Positions 24,100 through 32,964 of a DNA stretch of 56,978 bases are shown here, one piece after another. The translations under genes were made by a program, and so were the position numbers. The DNA comes from Streptomyces sp. D2-8. GTDB lineage: Bacteria; Actinomycetota; Actinomycetes; Streptomycetales; Streptomycetaceae. The stretch is taken from positions 1-56,978 of the forward strand of contig NZ_JAAHBP010000028.1 of NCBI RefSeq assembly GCF_023184515.1. Reading direction: 5' to 3'. The first letter of the stretch is position 1. Each line of letters begins with the position of its first letter. Under the pieces are notes generated by a model. That model made no database searches. It was not told the DNA's origin and saw only the letters and a list, made by a program, of their open reading frames with translations.

Positions 24100-24156
24100 G
24101 CACCGGCTCGGCTCGGTCGCACCGGCTCAGTTCGGCCGGACCGGCTCAGTTCGGCC
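24100..24156. repeat. Three tandem 19-base repeats
   Basis: Units at 24100-24118, 24119-24137 and 24138-24156, consensus GCACCGGCTCAGTTCGGCC; units two and three differ at one position. The third runs over the stop codon (24146-24148) of the minus-strand hypothetical gene. It fills the gap between two convergent genes. Confidence 0.75.
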
Positions 24157-25006
24157 GTACGGCGATCTTGTCCAGCGCCTCGAGGAGACCCGGCAGTTCC
24201 GGCCCCCGCCCCACCGGCAAGACCTCGCCGGGTTCCTCGTCGAGCAGCACGAAGGCGATGTCGTCGGTCCTGGCGACGAGCGACCAGCCCGGACCGTCGG
24301 CGCGCAGGGTCCTGGCGTCACCCGGTGCGAAGGACGACCGGACCCGGCCCAGCGGCGGCGGCGAGTCGATGTAGGTGCGGGCCTCCGCGAGGACGCGCCG
24401 GATGCCGCTGTGGCCACCCTTCTGCCCGTTCTCCCCGCGGCCGTCCGGACCGACGTCCGCCCCGCCCCCCTCATCCGGTGTCCCCGAGGACCCCGCCGCC
24501 GGGAACTCCGCGTCGTCGATCTGCTCCCGCCACGTCGCCCACTGCTGCGCGATCTCGTCCGCGCCCAGGCGCCGCTGGGCCGGGCCCCAGACGGTGGTGT
24601 CCGGCGGAGTCAGAGGGGGCCGGTCGTCGGCCTCCGGGCCGGGATCGTGCGGCGCGGGCACCCCGGGGGCCGCCACGGCGACCGCGAGGGGCCAGCCGGG
24701 CATGGCCGCGACGACCGTGCGCTCGTCGGGCGACAGCTCGTACTCCATGCCGCAGTCCCAGGACGCGATCGCGACGGCCACCAGGGAGACGTCGTCGATG
24801 GCCACCGTCCACCGGGCGCCCTCACCGTCCTGGCCGAGCACCAGCCCGTACCCGTCGGCGAGCGGCGCGAGACCGAGCGCCGCGCATGCCTCGGGGTAGT
24901 CGTCGCCCAGCACACTCGGGAACTTCGCCGGCGTCAGCAGCACCGCCGTGAGCACATAGAGCGCATCGTCCTCGGCGGCGACGGCTTCCTCGTCCGTCCC
25001 GGCCAT
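24146..25006 (-). CDS. Hypothetical protein
   Basis: A 286-residue soluble, acidic protein that I do not recognise. Two folded-looking parts (about 15-115 and 215-285) are joined by a Gly/Asp-rich linker (about 170-205, SGTPDEGGGADVGPDGRGEN). Both parts contain similar short patterns (GYGLVLGQDGEGARWTVAIDDVSLV and PGWSLVARTDDIAFVLL), suggesting an internal duplication of a beta-rich domain. ATG 25006 is supported by GGGGAGG. The stop lies inside a tandem repeat. No catalytic motif is visible. Confidence 0.7.
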   Translation of the reverse strand: MAGTDEEAVAAEDDALYVLTAVLLTPAKFPSVLGDDYPEACAALGLAPLADGYGLVLGQDGEGARWTVAIDDVSLVAVAIASWDCGMEYELSPDERTVVAAMPGWPLAVAVAAPGVPAPHDPGPEADDRPPLTPPDTTVWGPAQRRLGADEIAQQWATWREQIDDAEFPAAGSSGTPDEGGGADVGPDGRGENGQKGGHSGIRRVLAEARTYIDSPPPLGRVRSSFAPGDARTLRADGPGWSLVARTDDIAFVLLDEEPGEVLPVGRGPELPGLLEALDKIAVRPN

Positions 25007-25141
25007 CCCAGCCTCCCCATCGCTTCGTCCACCGGCGCGCACCCTAGTGCGCCGGGAAGCCCCTTGTCACGGCCTCGCAGGCGCACGCGGAGCTGCAGTT
25101 TTCCGGCGGACGGGGCGAATCGGCCGTCCGGCCCGTGCGCA

Positions 25142-25438
25142 TCATGCCGCCGGCAGCCCCAGCAGGTCGCGGGCCACGGTCTCCGGCGACTCGCCGCGTT
25201 CCCGGGCGAGCGCGATCACTGCCCGGCAGGCCAGCTCGTTCACGCCGAACGACAGCGCCTCAGGGGACACCCAGCCGGCCGCCTCGTCGGCCCGTTCCTG
25301 GTCGTCCTCCGCGCAGGCCGTGACATAGCTCGCCGCGGCCTCGAAAAGATTGTGCGGACGCTTGTCCCCCTCGGCCCTCGGCTCCGTGCGCAAGACATCG
25401 GCGACCCTTCCCCCGGCTTTGCGGAACCTGCCCCACAT
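25142..25438 (-). CDS. Small hypothetical protein
   Basis: A 98-residue, mainly helical protein starting MWGRFRKAGGRVADVL, with a basic N-terminal amphipathic stretch and an acidic middle (AEDDQERADEAAGW). There is no membrane segment or known motif. The ATG at 25438 has AAGGTGG upstream. It is divergent from the MpaB-type oxygenase gene across 96 bases that must contain both promoters; I could not identify them securely. Function unknown. Confidence 0.65.
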   Translation of the reverse strand: MWGRFRKAGGRVADVLRTEPRAEGDKRPHNLFEAAASYVTACAEDDQERADEAAGWVSPEALSFGVNELACRAVIALARERGESPETVARDLLGLPAA

Positions 25439-25534
25439 GCTGACCACCTTCCCCCTGCGTGCCTGTCGTGCCTCATCGTTCATCTCCCGGTCACCAACGT
25501 AAAGTTGCAGAGTCTGTGGCAGAAGGGGGACGAC

Positions 25535-26437
25535 ATGGTGAAGCGCTTCTCGCGGCTCGAACAGATCCGGCGGATGGACCCGTACGAGGAGGCTACGGAG
25601 ATCTACCGGCTCAGCGTGGCGTACGAGTACCCCTGGGACTTCACACGCGCCCTGGAGCTGGCTCTGTACCGCACCTACGCCGTTCCCGGCATCGGTCGGC
25701 TGCTCGCGCGCACGGCGGAGCTCACGGACCGGACGCAGAAGCGCTACGACGACACCTCGCTGCTCCTGGACACCATCGTCGAGCACGGCTTCGGCAGTGA
25801 CCAGGGCAGGACCGCGATCCGCCGCATCAACCAGATGCACCGCAGCTACGACATCAGCGACGACGACATGCGCTACGTGCTCTGCACGTTCGTCGTGATG
25901 CCCAAACGGTGGATCGACGCCTACGGCTGGCGCAGGATGTCGCGCCATGAGACCGTCGCCAGCGTCGTCCACTACCGCACACTGGGCCGGCACATGGGCA
26001 TCAAGGACATCCCCGAGACCTACGAGGAGTTCGAGACCTGCCTCGACACCTACGAGGCCGCCCACTTCGCCTGGGACGAGGATGCCCGGCGCGTCTCGGA
26101 CGCCACCCTCGACCTGATGGCCTCCTGGTACCCCGGCCCGCTCGCACCCGTGCTGCGCACCACGACCCTCGCGCTGCTCGACGACTCGCTGCTGCGCGCC
26201 TTCCGCTACACCCCTCCGAGTGCCGCCACGCGCGCCTGGGTGCGTCGTGCCGTCCGGCTCCGGGGCCGTGCCGTCCGCCTGCTGCCGCCCCGGCGCGCCC
26301 CGCACTTCGCCCGCCAGAACCGGGAGATCAAGGGCTACCCGTACGGCTACCGGGTCGCCGACCTGGGCACCCGCCCGGTCCCGGGCCTGCGGGGCTGCCC
26401 CGTCCGGCACGCGGCGCCGGACGCCGAGGCCGGGTGA
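25535..26437 (+). CDS. MpaB/DUF2236-family oxygenase-like protein
   Basis: A 300-residue protein whose features fit the ER-bound oxygenase/latex-clearing (DUF2236) family: an early DPYEEATEIYRL, the conserved HYRTLGRHMGIKDIPETYEEFE stretch, and a C-terminal basic segment (WVRRAVRLRGRAVRLLPPRR). Family members can be haem oxygenases. ATG 25535 follows AGAAGGGGGA; the frame is open far upstream but only reads through other genes. No cytochrome or transporter neighbours it. Substrate unknown. Confidence 0.75.
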   Translation: MVKRFSRLEQIRRMDPYEEATEIYRLSVAYEYPWDFTRALELALYRTYAVPGIGRLLARTAELTDRTQKRYDDTSLLLDTIVEHGFGSDQGRTAIRRINQMHRSYDISDDDMRYVLCTFVVMPKRWIDAYGWRRMSRHETVASVVHYRTLGRHMGIKDIPETYEEFETCLDTYEAAHFAWDEDARRVSDATLDLMASWYPGPLAPVLRTTTLALLDDSLLRAFRYTPPSAATRAWVRRAVRLRGRAVRLLPPRRAPHFARQNREIKGYPYGYRVADLGTRPVPGLRGCPVRHAAPDAEAG

Positions 26438-26446
26438 CGAGGCGGC

Positions 26447-27055
26447 TCAGTCCTCGCGCACGGCGAGCGCGAGGAAACGGGAGTCCTCGTCGACGTACGA
26501 CACAAGGCGCCATCCCGAACCGGCCAGCAGCGGACGGAGGTTGGGCTCGGCGCGCAGGTCGTCCGGGGTGAGCGGGCGCCCGTGGCGTGCCGCGAGAGCA
26601 GCCCTGCCGATCGGGTGGAACAGGGCCAGCACCCCACCGGGACGCACCACGCGCGCCAGCTCCCGCAGGTCCTCGGCCGGGCTCCCGAGGTGTGAGATGA
26701 GGCCCGCCCCGAACACGGCGTCCAGCGACCGCGAGCGCAGGGGCAGCGCGGCGACGTCCGTGAGCAGCAACTGCCCGTCACGGTCCCGCCCGGCCCGTAC
26801 GGCCTCCCGCAGCATGGCCGGCGTCAGGTCGGCCCCGAGGACCACCCCCGAGGCCCCCACGGCGGCTCGCAGCGGCGGCAGGGCGCGTCCGGTGCCGCAC
26901 CCCGCGTCGAGCACCCGGTCGCCCGCCCGCAGGCCGAGCTCGGCGATCGCGGCCGCGTAGGCCGGACCGTCGTCGGGGAACCGGCTGTCCCAGTCGGCGG
27001 CGCGGGCGGTGAAGAACTCCTGGACACGCGTCTGCTCGTCGCTCATGTACCGCAT
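26447..27055 (-). CDS. Class I SAM-dependent methyltransferase
   Basis: A 202-residue methyltransferase with motif I VLDAGCGTGRALPPL, motif II around LLLTDVAALPLRSRSLD, and a post-motif RVVRPGGVLALFHPIG. It resembles UbiE/small-molecule methyltransferases. Two ATGs compete: 27055 (GAGG four bases upstream) and 27046 (same site, thirteen bases). I kept the longer one. It is convergent with the MpaB-type gene (stops nine bases apart) and divergent from the MHYT gene. Substrate unknown. Confidence 0.82.
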   Translation of the reverse strand: MRYMSDEQTRVQEFFTARAADWDSRFPDDGPAYAAAIAELGLRAGDRVLDAGCGTGRALPPLRAAVGASGVVLGADLTPAMLREAVRAGRDRDGQLLLTDVAALPLRSRSLDAVFGAGLISHLGSPAEDLRELARVVRPGGVLALFHPIGRAALAARHGRPLTPDDLRAEPNLRPLLAGSGWRLVSYVDEDSRFLALAVRED

Positions 27056-27199
27056 GATTCCTCACCGGCACGGATGGATGCCTCTGTGCACACGTTCGAG
27101 CGTGACCCGATCGTTCCGGTACATCCTTGGGTCATATTCCATCACCTTTCGAAATGCGCCCCCGTTGCGCGCCTCTGCCGGGTCTAGCGTCCCGGGGCC

Positions 27200-27973
27200 A
27201 TGGGACACCTGGACCACGCAGCCCTGGGGTGGCTGACCCCCGCACTGTCGTACGTGATGGCCTGCATAGGCGCCGCGCTCGGTCTGCGCTGCACCGTCCG
27301 CGCGCTCGCCACCACCGGGCGCTCGCGCCGCAACTGGCTCGTCACCGCCGCTTCGGCGATCGGCACCGGCATCTGGACCATGCACTTCGTGGCCATGCTC
27401 GGGTTCGCCGTCGCCGGTACCGACATCCGCTACGACGTGCCGCTCACCCTGCTGAGCCTGCTCGTCGCCATGGTCGTCGTCTGCGCCGGCGTCTTCGCCG
27501 TCGGCTACAGCAGGGACCGCGGCCGGGCCCTGCTCGTCGGCGGCCTCACCACCGGCCTCGGCGTCGCGAGCATGCACTACCTGGGCATGGCGGCCGTCCG
27601 GCTGCACGGCGACGTGACCTACGACCCGCTGCTCGTCGCTCTGTCCGTCCTGATCGCCGTCGTCGCCGCGACGGCGGCCCTGTGGGCGGCCCTCAACATC
27701 AAGTCGCCCGTGGCGGTCACCATCGCGTCCCTGATCATGGGTGCGGCCGTCAGCAGCATGCACTACACCGGGATGTTCGCGGTGGCCGTGCGCGTGACGC
27801 CCTCCGGGGAGGCCCTGCCCGGGGCCGCGGCGATGCAGTTCATCTTCCCCCTCGCCGTCGGCCTCGGCTCCTATCTCTTCCTGACCTCGGCCTTCGTCGC
27901 GCTGTCGCCGACGGCGGGGGAGCGTGCGGCGTCCGCCTCGGCCCAGGCGCCGGTGCACAGCGTCGCCCCCTAG
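27200..27973 (+). CDS. MHYT-domain integral membrane sensor
   Basis: A 257-residue protein with about seven membrane segments and three copies of the MHYT signature: MHFVAML, MHYLGM and MHYTGM, each near the outer edge of a helix. MHYT domains are proposed to bind copper or sense O2, CO or NO. Here the domain stands alone with no fused GGDEF or EAL output, so signalling must go through a partner or it has a different role. The ATG has no clear ribosome binding site. A conservon begins 320 bases downstream. Confidence 0.85.
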   Translation: MGHLDHAALGWLTPALSYVMACIGAALGLRCTVRALATTGRSRRNWLVTAASAIGTGIWTMHFVAMLGFAVAGTDIRYDVPLTLLSLLVAMVVVCAGVFAVGYSRDRGRALLVGGLTTGLGVASMHYLGMAAVRLHGDVTYDPLLVALSVLIAVVAATAALWAALNIKSPVAVTIASLIMGAAVSSMHYTGMFAVAVRVTPSGEALPGAAAMQFIFPLAVGLGSYLFLTSAFVALSPTAGERAASASAQAPVHSVAP

Positions 27974-28294
27974 CCGCGCAGGCGCCCCGCCGGCCTCGGC
28001 CGAGCGGCCCGGGCGGTGCAGGGCGCGGGCCTCGGGGACAGCGCGCCCGGCGGTCGGGAGAGCCCGCGGTCAGGAGGGGCCTTGGCCCGGCGGCCCGGGC
28101 GGCGCACCCGAAGCCCTGAACGGCCCGCCCTCTCCCGGCCGGTGCGCTCCCAGTCCGACCGCGCTCTGAGCCACACCGTGTGCTCCGGGCCCGACACGGC
28201 GCTCTGAGCCTCACGGCGCTCTCGGACGACGGTGCGCCGCCCCAGCCAGGACGCCGGCCCGCACGCCCCCGACCCACTCCCGAGCGAGGAGTCC
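27974..28294. other. GC-rich gene-free gap before the conservon
   Basis: No gene supported. It contains a 12-base direct repeat GCGCTCTGAGCC at 28161-28172 and 28199-28210 (38 bases apart), and two GGCCCGGGCGG stretches near 28007 and 28095. The conservon promoter should lie here, but no convincing -35/-10 pair is visible. Confidence 0.5.
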
Positions 28295-30868
28295 ATGCGA
28301 ACACCCCGTAGGCCACCCACAGCCGGCGCCGAGACGCCGCCACCCGTGCGCGGTCGCCGTGCGCACGCCGGACCACCGGCCGACGAGGGCCCCGACACGC
28401 CCTCGGACACCGCGCCCGACGGGGCGCCCACGCGCGCGGAGCGCTGGCACATACGCCCCCGCACCGTACGCGCCAAGATCGTCTGCCTGCTGATGGTGCC
28501 GGTCGTCTCCCTCCTGGCCCTGTGGGCCTACGCCACCGTCACCACCGCCCAGGACATCTCCCGGCTGCGGCAGGTCCAGCGCGTGGACGCCACGGTCCGA
28601 GCCCCCGTCTCCACCGCCGTCGCCGCCCTCCAGGCCGAACGCGAGGCCGCGGTACGCCACGCCACCGACCCGTCCGCCGTCCGCACCGACGAACTGGACG
28701 AGCTCGCCCGGCGCACCGACCGGGCCGTCGCCCGACTGCGGCTCGGCAAGGACACCACCGTCGCCGACAGCGGGGAACTGCCCGCCGGAGTCGCCCAGCG
28801 GCTGAAGGCGTTCGTCTCCGGTGCCGAGCAACTGCGGCCACTGCGCACGGCGGTGCGGGACCGCCGCGTGGGCTGGGCCGAGACGTACGACCGCTACACC
28901 GGGACCATCTCGGCCGCCTTCGGCGTCGGAGGTGCCCTCACCGGCATCCGGGACGCCGACCTCGGCTCCGACGCGCGCGTGCTGCTCGAATTCGCCCGCG
29001 CGGGCGAGGCACTGGCCCAGGAGAACGCGGTGCTCGCGAGTGCCCGTCTGGACGGCACCCTGACCGGGGAGCGGTTCCGGCTCTTCACCGGCGCCGTCGA
29101 CCGGCGCCGGACGCTCACCGAGTCGGCCGTCGCGGACCTGAGCGGCACCGAGCGCTCCGCATGGGACACCCTCGCCGCCGACAGCGCCTACACCGCCCTG
29201 GGTGACGTCGAGGACCGCGTTCTCGCCGGCGGGCCGGGCGCGAAGGCGGTCGAAGCGGCGCCCGACAGGACCTGGACCACGGCACACACGCGCGTGCAGA
29301 ACGGCATGCGCACCATCGAGGACGACGCGGCACGCGGGGTCGCGGAGCGGGCCGACCCGTTCACCCGAGGACTGCTCACCCCGGCCGGCGCCGCCGTCCT
29401 GCTCGGCCTCGCCGCCGTCGCCGCCTCACTCGTCATCTCCGTGCGCATCGGACGCGGACTCGTGGTGGAACTGGTCAGCCTGCGCAACAGCGCCCTGGAG
29501 ATCGCCCGGCGCAAACTCCCCGACGCCATGCGGAAACTGCGCGCGGGCGAGGAGATCGACATCAGTGCCGAGGCCCCGCCGGGAGCGTCCGCGGAGGACG
29601 AGACCGGGCAGGTCGCCGAGGCCCTCACCACCGTGCACCGCGCCGCGCTGCGGGCCGCCGTGGAACGCGCCGAACTCGCCAGCGGCATCTCCGGTGTCTT
29701 CGTCAACCTCGCCCGCCGCAGCCAGATCCTCGTCCACCGGCAGCTGGCCCTCCTCGACAGCATGGAACGCCGCTCCGACGACCCGAACGAGCTGAGCGAC
29801 CTCTTCCGCCTCGACCACCTCACCACCCGCATGCGGCGCCACGCGGAGAGCCTGATCATCCTCTCCGGAGCCGCTCCCGGCCGGGCCTGGCGCATGCCGG
29901 TCTCCCTGACGAACGTGGTCCGTGCGGCCGTCTCCGAAGTGGAGGACTACGCGCGCGTGGAGGTACGGCAACTCCCCGAGGCCGCCGTCGTCGGCGCGGC
30001 CGTCGCCGACCTCACGCACCTGCTGGCCGAGATCATCGAGAACGCCGCCCAGTTCTCCCCGCCCCACACGCGCGTGCGGGTCACCGGCGAACCCGTCGGC
30101 AACGGCTACGCCGTCGAGGTCGAGGACCGCGGCCTCGGCATGGGCAAGGAGACCCTCTCCGAAGCCAACCGCCGCATCGACCAGTCCGAGGCGCTCGACC
30201 TCTTCGACAGCGACCGGCTCGGCCTGTTCGTGGTCAGCAGGCTCGCCGCCCGGCACGATGTCAAGGTCCACCTGAGGACCTCACCGTACGGCGGCACCAC
30301 CGCGGTCGTCCTGATCCCCACCGCCCTGCTCCACACAGGGGCGGCGGAACGATCCCCCGAAGTGGCGGAACCCGCGCGCCGGCCCGAGGAACGCGCCTAC
30401 GCGCGCGTGCCCGACGACACCCTTCTCCAGGACGCCGTCCCCGCCCGGACCGACCGGCGCGCCCTCGTGGCTCCCGTACCGGCCGCCGCGGAGACCGAGA
30501 CCCTGCCTCACGCCAAGATCTCGCGTCACGCGGACAGCCCGCGTCACCAGGAGACCCCGAGCCAGACCCCACCCCCAGGAGTCGCCACCTTGCGACTGCA
30601 CCGCCCACCGCAGCAGCCCGAAGACTCCGACGACCTCCCGCGCCGCGTACGGCAGGCCAGCCTGGCTCCCCAACTGCGCGACAAGCGGCCCGAGGAGCAG
30701 CCGGCGGCGCCCGACCCCCGGGACGACGAGCGCACCCCCGAACTCGTGCGGGACCGCATGGCCGCCTACCGCGACGGCTGGGCGCGCGGCGGCGGCAGGC
30801 AACCCGGCCGCGGCACCACCCACGGCCCCGCGACGGGCAGCGACAGCAGTGAAGGAGACCCCGCATGA
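28295..30868 (+). CDS. cvnA: Conservon sensor-like histidine kinase CvnA
   Basis: An 857-residue membrane protein. A disordered N-terminus (1-58) precedes a first membrane helix (about 60-85), an extracytoplasmic nitrate/sulfonate-sensing (NIT-like) helical region to about 360, a second helix (about 362-387), a HAMP-like linker, then a kinase core with RSQILVHRQLALLDSMERR and the HATPase N-box EIIENAAQFSPP and G-box DRGLGMG. The tail from about 690 is long, Pro-rich and disordered. CvnA proteins have a kinase-like core but are thought to regulate the linked GTPase. The ATG has GCGAGGAG upstream; the stop overlaps the next start (ATGA). Confidence 0.92.
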   Translation: MRTPRRPPTAGAETPPPVRGRRAHAGPPADEGPDTPSDTAPDGAPTRAERWHIRPRTVRAKIVCLLMVPVVSLLALWAYATVTTAQDISRLRQVQRVDATVRAPVSTAVAALQAEREAAVRHATDPSAVRTDELDELARRTDRAVARLRLGKDTTVADSGELPAGVAQRLKAFVSGAEQLRPLRTAVRDRRVGWAETYDRYTGTISAAFGVGGALTGIRDADLGSDARVLLEFARAGEALAQENAVLASARLDGTLTGERFRLFTGAVDRRRTLTESAVADLSGTERSAWDTLAADSAYTALGDVEDRVLAGGPGAKAVEAAPDRTWTTAHTRVQNGMRTIEDDAARGVAERADPFTRGLLTPAGAAVLLGLAAVAASLVISVRIGRGLVVELVSLRNSALEIARRKLPDAMRKLRAGEEIDISAEAPPGASAEDETGQVAEALTTVHRAALRAAVERAELASGISGVFVNLARRSQILVHRQLALLDSMERRSDDPNELSDLFRLDHLTTRMRRHAESLIILSGAAPGRAWRMPVSLTNVVRAAVSEVEDYARVEVRQLPEAAVVGAAVADLTHLLAEIIENAAQFSPPHTRVRVTGEPVGNGYAVEVEDRGLGMGKETLSEANRRIDQSEALDLFDSDRLGLFVVSRLAARHDVKVHLRTSPYGGTTAVVLIPTALLHTGAAERSPEVAEPARRPEERAYARVPDDTLLQDAVPARTDRRALVAPVPAAAETETLPHAKISRHADSPRHQETPSQTPPPGVATLRLHRPPQQPEDSDDLPRRVRQASLAPQLRDKRPEEQPAAPDPRDDERTPELVRDRMAAYRDGWARGGGRQPGRGTTHGPATGSDSSEGDPA

Positions 30869-31302
30869 TCCAGGACCCGAGCACACAGTCCGCCCGGCGC
30901 TCCGGCGAACTCGACTGGCTGCTGGACGATCTCGTGCTCCGCGCGGGCGACATCCGGCACGCCGTGGTGCTGTCCAACGACGGCCTCGCCGTGGGCGCCT
31001 CCACCGGCCTGCGCCGCGAGGACGCCGAGCACCTCGCCGCGGTCGCCTCGGGCTTCAACAGCCTCGCCAAGGGCGCGGGACGGCACTTCGGCGCCGGCGG
31101 GGTCCGCCAGACCATGGTGGAGATGGACGAGGGCTTCCTGTTCGTGACGGCCGCGGGCGACGGCTCCTGCCTCGCCCTCCTCACCGCCGCCACCGCCGAC
31201 ATCGGCCTCGTGGCCTACGAGATGGCACGCCTGGTCAAACGCGTCGGCGAGCACCTCGGCACGGCGCCCCGGATGGCCGCGCGGCCACCCGCCGCCGGAT
31301 GA
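30865..31302 (+). CDS. cvnB: Conservon roadblock/LC7 protein CvnB
   Basis: A 145-residue roadblock/LC7-domain protein: LDWLLDDL, HAVVLSNDGLAVGAS, EDAEHLAAVASG and RHFGAGGVRQTMVEM are characteristic. Such proteins act as GTPase-interacting (MglB-like) regulators, here of CvnD. It is coupled to cvnA by ATGA. A close paralogue lies at 32965-33378. Confidence 0.92.
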   Translation: MIQDPSTQSARRSGELDWLLDDLVLRAGDIRHAVVLSNDGLAVGASTGLRREDAEHLAAVASGFNSLAKGAGRHFGAGGVRQTMVEMDEGFLFVTAAGDGSCLALLTAATADIGLVAYEMARLVKRVGEHLGTAPRMAARPPAAG

Positions 31303-31324
31303 ACCGCGAGAACGGTCCGCGCAG

Positions 31325-31735
31325 ATGACCGAGGACATCACGGGCACCCCGCACGAGCTGGGCAGCCACTGGTACGACACCGAGGCCGGCCCGCTCGTCC
31401 GCCCCTACGCCATGACGGGCGGACGCACCCGGCCCGGCCCCACCGGCGTCCGGTTCGACCTGATCGCCCTGGTCACGCTGGACCCGGGCGCACCCGGCGT
31501 GGACGACGCCCCGCTGGGCCCGGAACACCGCAACCTCCTCGATCTGTGCCGCCCGGAGACCCAGTCGGTCGCCGAACTCGCCGCCGGCGCGGACCTGCCC
31601 GTCGGCGTGGTCAGGGTCCTCCTCGGCGACCTCCTGGAACTCGGCTGCGTCACCGTCAGCCGCCCCGTACCACCGGCCCAGCTGCCCGACGAACGCATCC
31701 TGCGCGAGGTGATCGAAGGCCTGAGAGCGCTGTAG
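31325..31735 (+). CDS. cvnC: Conservon DUF742 protein CvnC
   Basis: A 136-residue DUF742 protein with the hallmark VRPYAMTGGRTRP near residue 27 and a C-terminal winged-helix-like part (QSVAELAAGADLPVGVVRVLLGDLLELG). It lies 22 bases after cvnB. In conservons the DUF742 protein links kinase-like and GTPase components. No membrane segment. Confidence 0.9.
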   Translation: MTEDITGTPHELGSHWYDTEAGPLVRPYAMTGGRTRPGPTGVRFDLIALVTLDPGAPGVDDAPLGPEHRNLLDLCRPETQSVAELAAGADLPVGVVRVLLGDLLELGCVTVSRPVPPAQLPDERILREVIEGLRAL

Positions 31736-31800
31736 CCCCCCACGCACCGACTGAACCCCCACGCACCCACGACACCCCGCACTCCTGAGAGAAGTGATCA

Positions 31801-32406
31801 ATGGTCTCCGAGCACTCCGACGCCCCGGACGGCGACACCGCCGCACTGGCGCTGAAGATTCTGGTCGCCGGCGGATTCGGCGTGGGCAAGACCACCCTGG
31901 TGGGCGCCGTCAGCGAGATCCGGCCGCTGCGCACCGAGGAACTCCTGAGCGAAGCAGGCCAGTCGGTGGACGACACCGGCGGCGTGGACCACAAGACCAC
32001 CACGACCGTCGCCATGGACTTCGGACGCATCACCATCCGGTCCGGCCTGTCCCTGTACCTGTTCGGCACGCCGGGCCAGGACCGGTTCTGGTTCCTGTGG
32101 GACGAGTTGTCGCAGGGGGCGCTCGGCGCGGTCGTCCTCGCCGACACCCGTCGCCTGGAGGACTGCTTCCCCGCGGTCGACTACTTCGAGCACCGGCGCA
32201 TCCCGTTCGTCGTGGCCGTCAACTGCTTCGCGGACGCCCGGCGGCACGGCGCCCCGGACGTCTCGCGCGCCCTCGACCTCGACAGGGGCACGCCCGTGGT
32301 GCTGTGCGACGCCCGTGACCGCGACTCGGGCAAGGAGGTGCTGATCAGGCTCGTCGAGTACGCCGGACGGATGCACACCGCCCGGCTGCTCGACTCGGTC
32401 GGCTGA
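31801..32406 (+). CDS. cvnD: Conservon GTPase CvnD
   Basis: A 201-residue small GTPase-like protein. The P-loop GGFGVGKTT is at 24-32, with a DDTGGVDHKTTTTVAMDFG switch region, a FGTPGQDRFWFLW G3 motif, and VNCF in place of the usual NKxD. It is the output switch of the conservon. No cvnE cytochrome P450 follows; the next gene runs the other way, so this is a four-gene conservon. Confidence 0.92.
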   Translation: MVSEHSDAPDGDTAALALKILVAGGFGVGKTTLVGAVSEIRPLRTEELLSEAGQSVDDTGGVDHKTTTTVAMDFGRITIRSGLSLYLFGTPGQDRFWFLWDELSQGALGAVVLADTRRLEDCFPAVDYFEHRRIPFVVAVNCFADARRHGAPDVSRALDLDRGTPVVLCDARDRDSGKEVLIRLVEYAGRMHTARLLDSVG

Positions 32407-32431
32407 CCGGAGACCGGCCGCTCCCGCCCGG

Positions 32432-32860
32432 TCAGTTCGCGACGTCCCGCTCCGCCAGCACCCTGTCGACGGTGACGCGGACGAGGAGTTCGCCGGGGAC
32501 GCCGTTGCGCGCACCGAACTCCTCGGCGCGCTCCTCGCCCATGTACCGGGCCCCGATCCGGGTGGCCCAGTGCCGTACCTCGTCGAGGTCCTCCGAGACA
32601 CGGGCGCGGCCCCGCAGCACCACGAAGGAGTACGGCGGCCGGTCGTCGTCCACGCACAGGGCGATCCGGCCGTCCCGGAGGATGTTGCGCCCCTTCACGC
32701 TGTCCTGGCCGGTGTTGAACACCACCTCGTCCCCGTCCAGCAGGAACCAGATCGGAGCCACGTGCGGGCTGCCGTCGGCCCGGACGGTGGAGAGCTTTGC
32801 GGTGCGGGTGCCGTGCGAGACGAACTCCCGCCATTGCGCGTCGGTCATCTTCTCTGCCAT
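32432..32860 (-). CDS. PPOX-class F420/FMN-dependent oxidoreductase
   Basis: A 142-residue split-barrel flavoprotein. LSTVRADGSPHVAPIWFLLDGDEVVFNTG is the typical opening of the PPOX (pyridoxamine oxidase-like) group, many of whose Streptomyces members use cofactor F420. ATG 32860 is chosen because AAGGAGG lies nine bases upstream; the ATG directly after the site would have no spacing. It is convergent with cvnD (25-base gap) and divergent from a second roadblock gene. Substrate unknown. Confidence 0.8.
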   Translation of the reverse strand: MAEKMTDAQWREFVSHGTRTAKLSTVRADGSPHVAPIWFLLDGDEVVFNTGQDSVKGRNILRDGRIALCVDDDRPPYSFVVLRGRARVSEDLDEVRHWATRIGARYMGEERAEEFGARNGVPGELLVRVTVDRVLAERDVAN

Positions 32861-32964
32861 GGCTCCCATCCTCCTTGCCCCGACCGCGGTCGTGGGGAAG
32901 GCTGACATGGAGATCCTCCGGCCAGGAGGGGAATCGCACGGGGAGAAAACGGGGAGAACGGAAG

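Noticed and set aside
30672..30686. 15-base match to the dispersed repeat at 926-940
   Set aside because: Lies inside cvnA in good coding frame with no further similarity; coincidence is sufficient.
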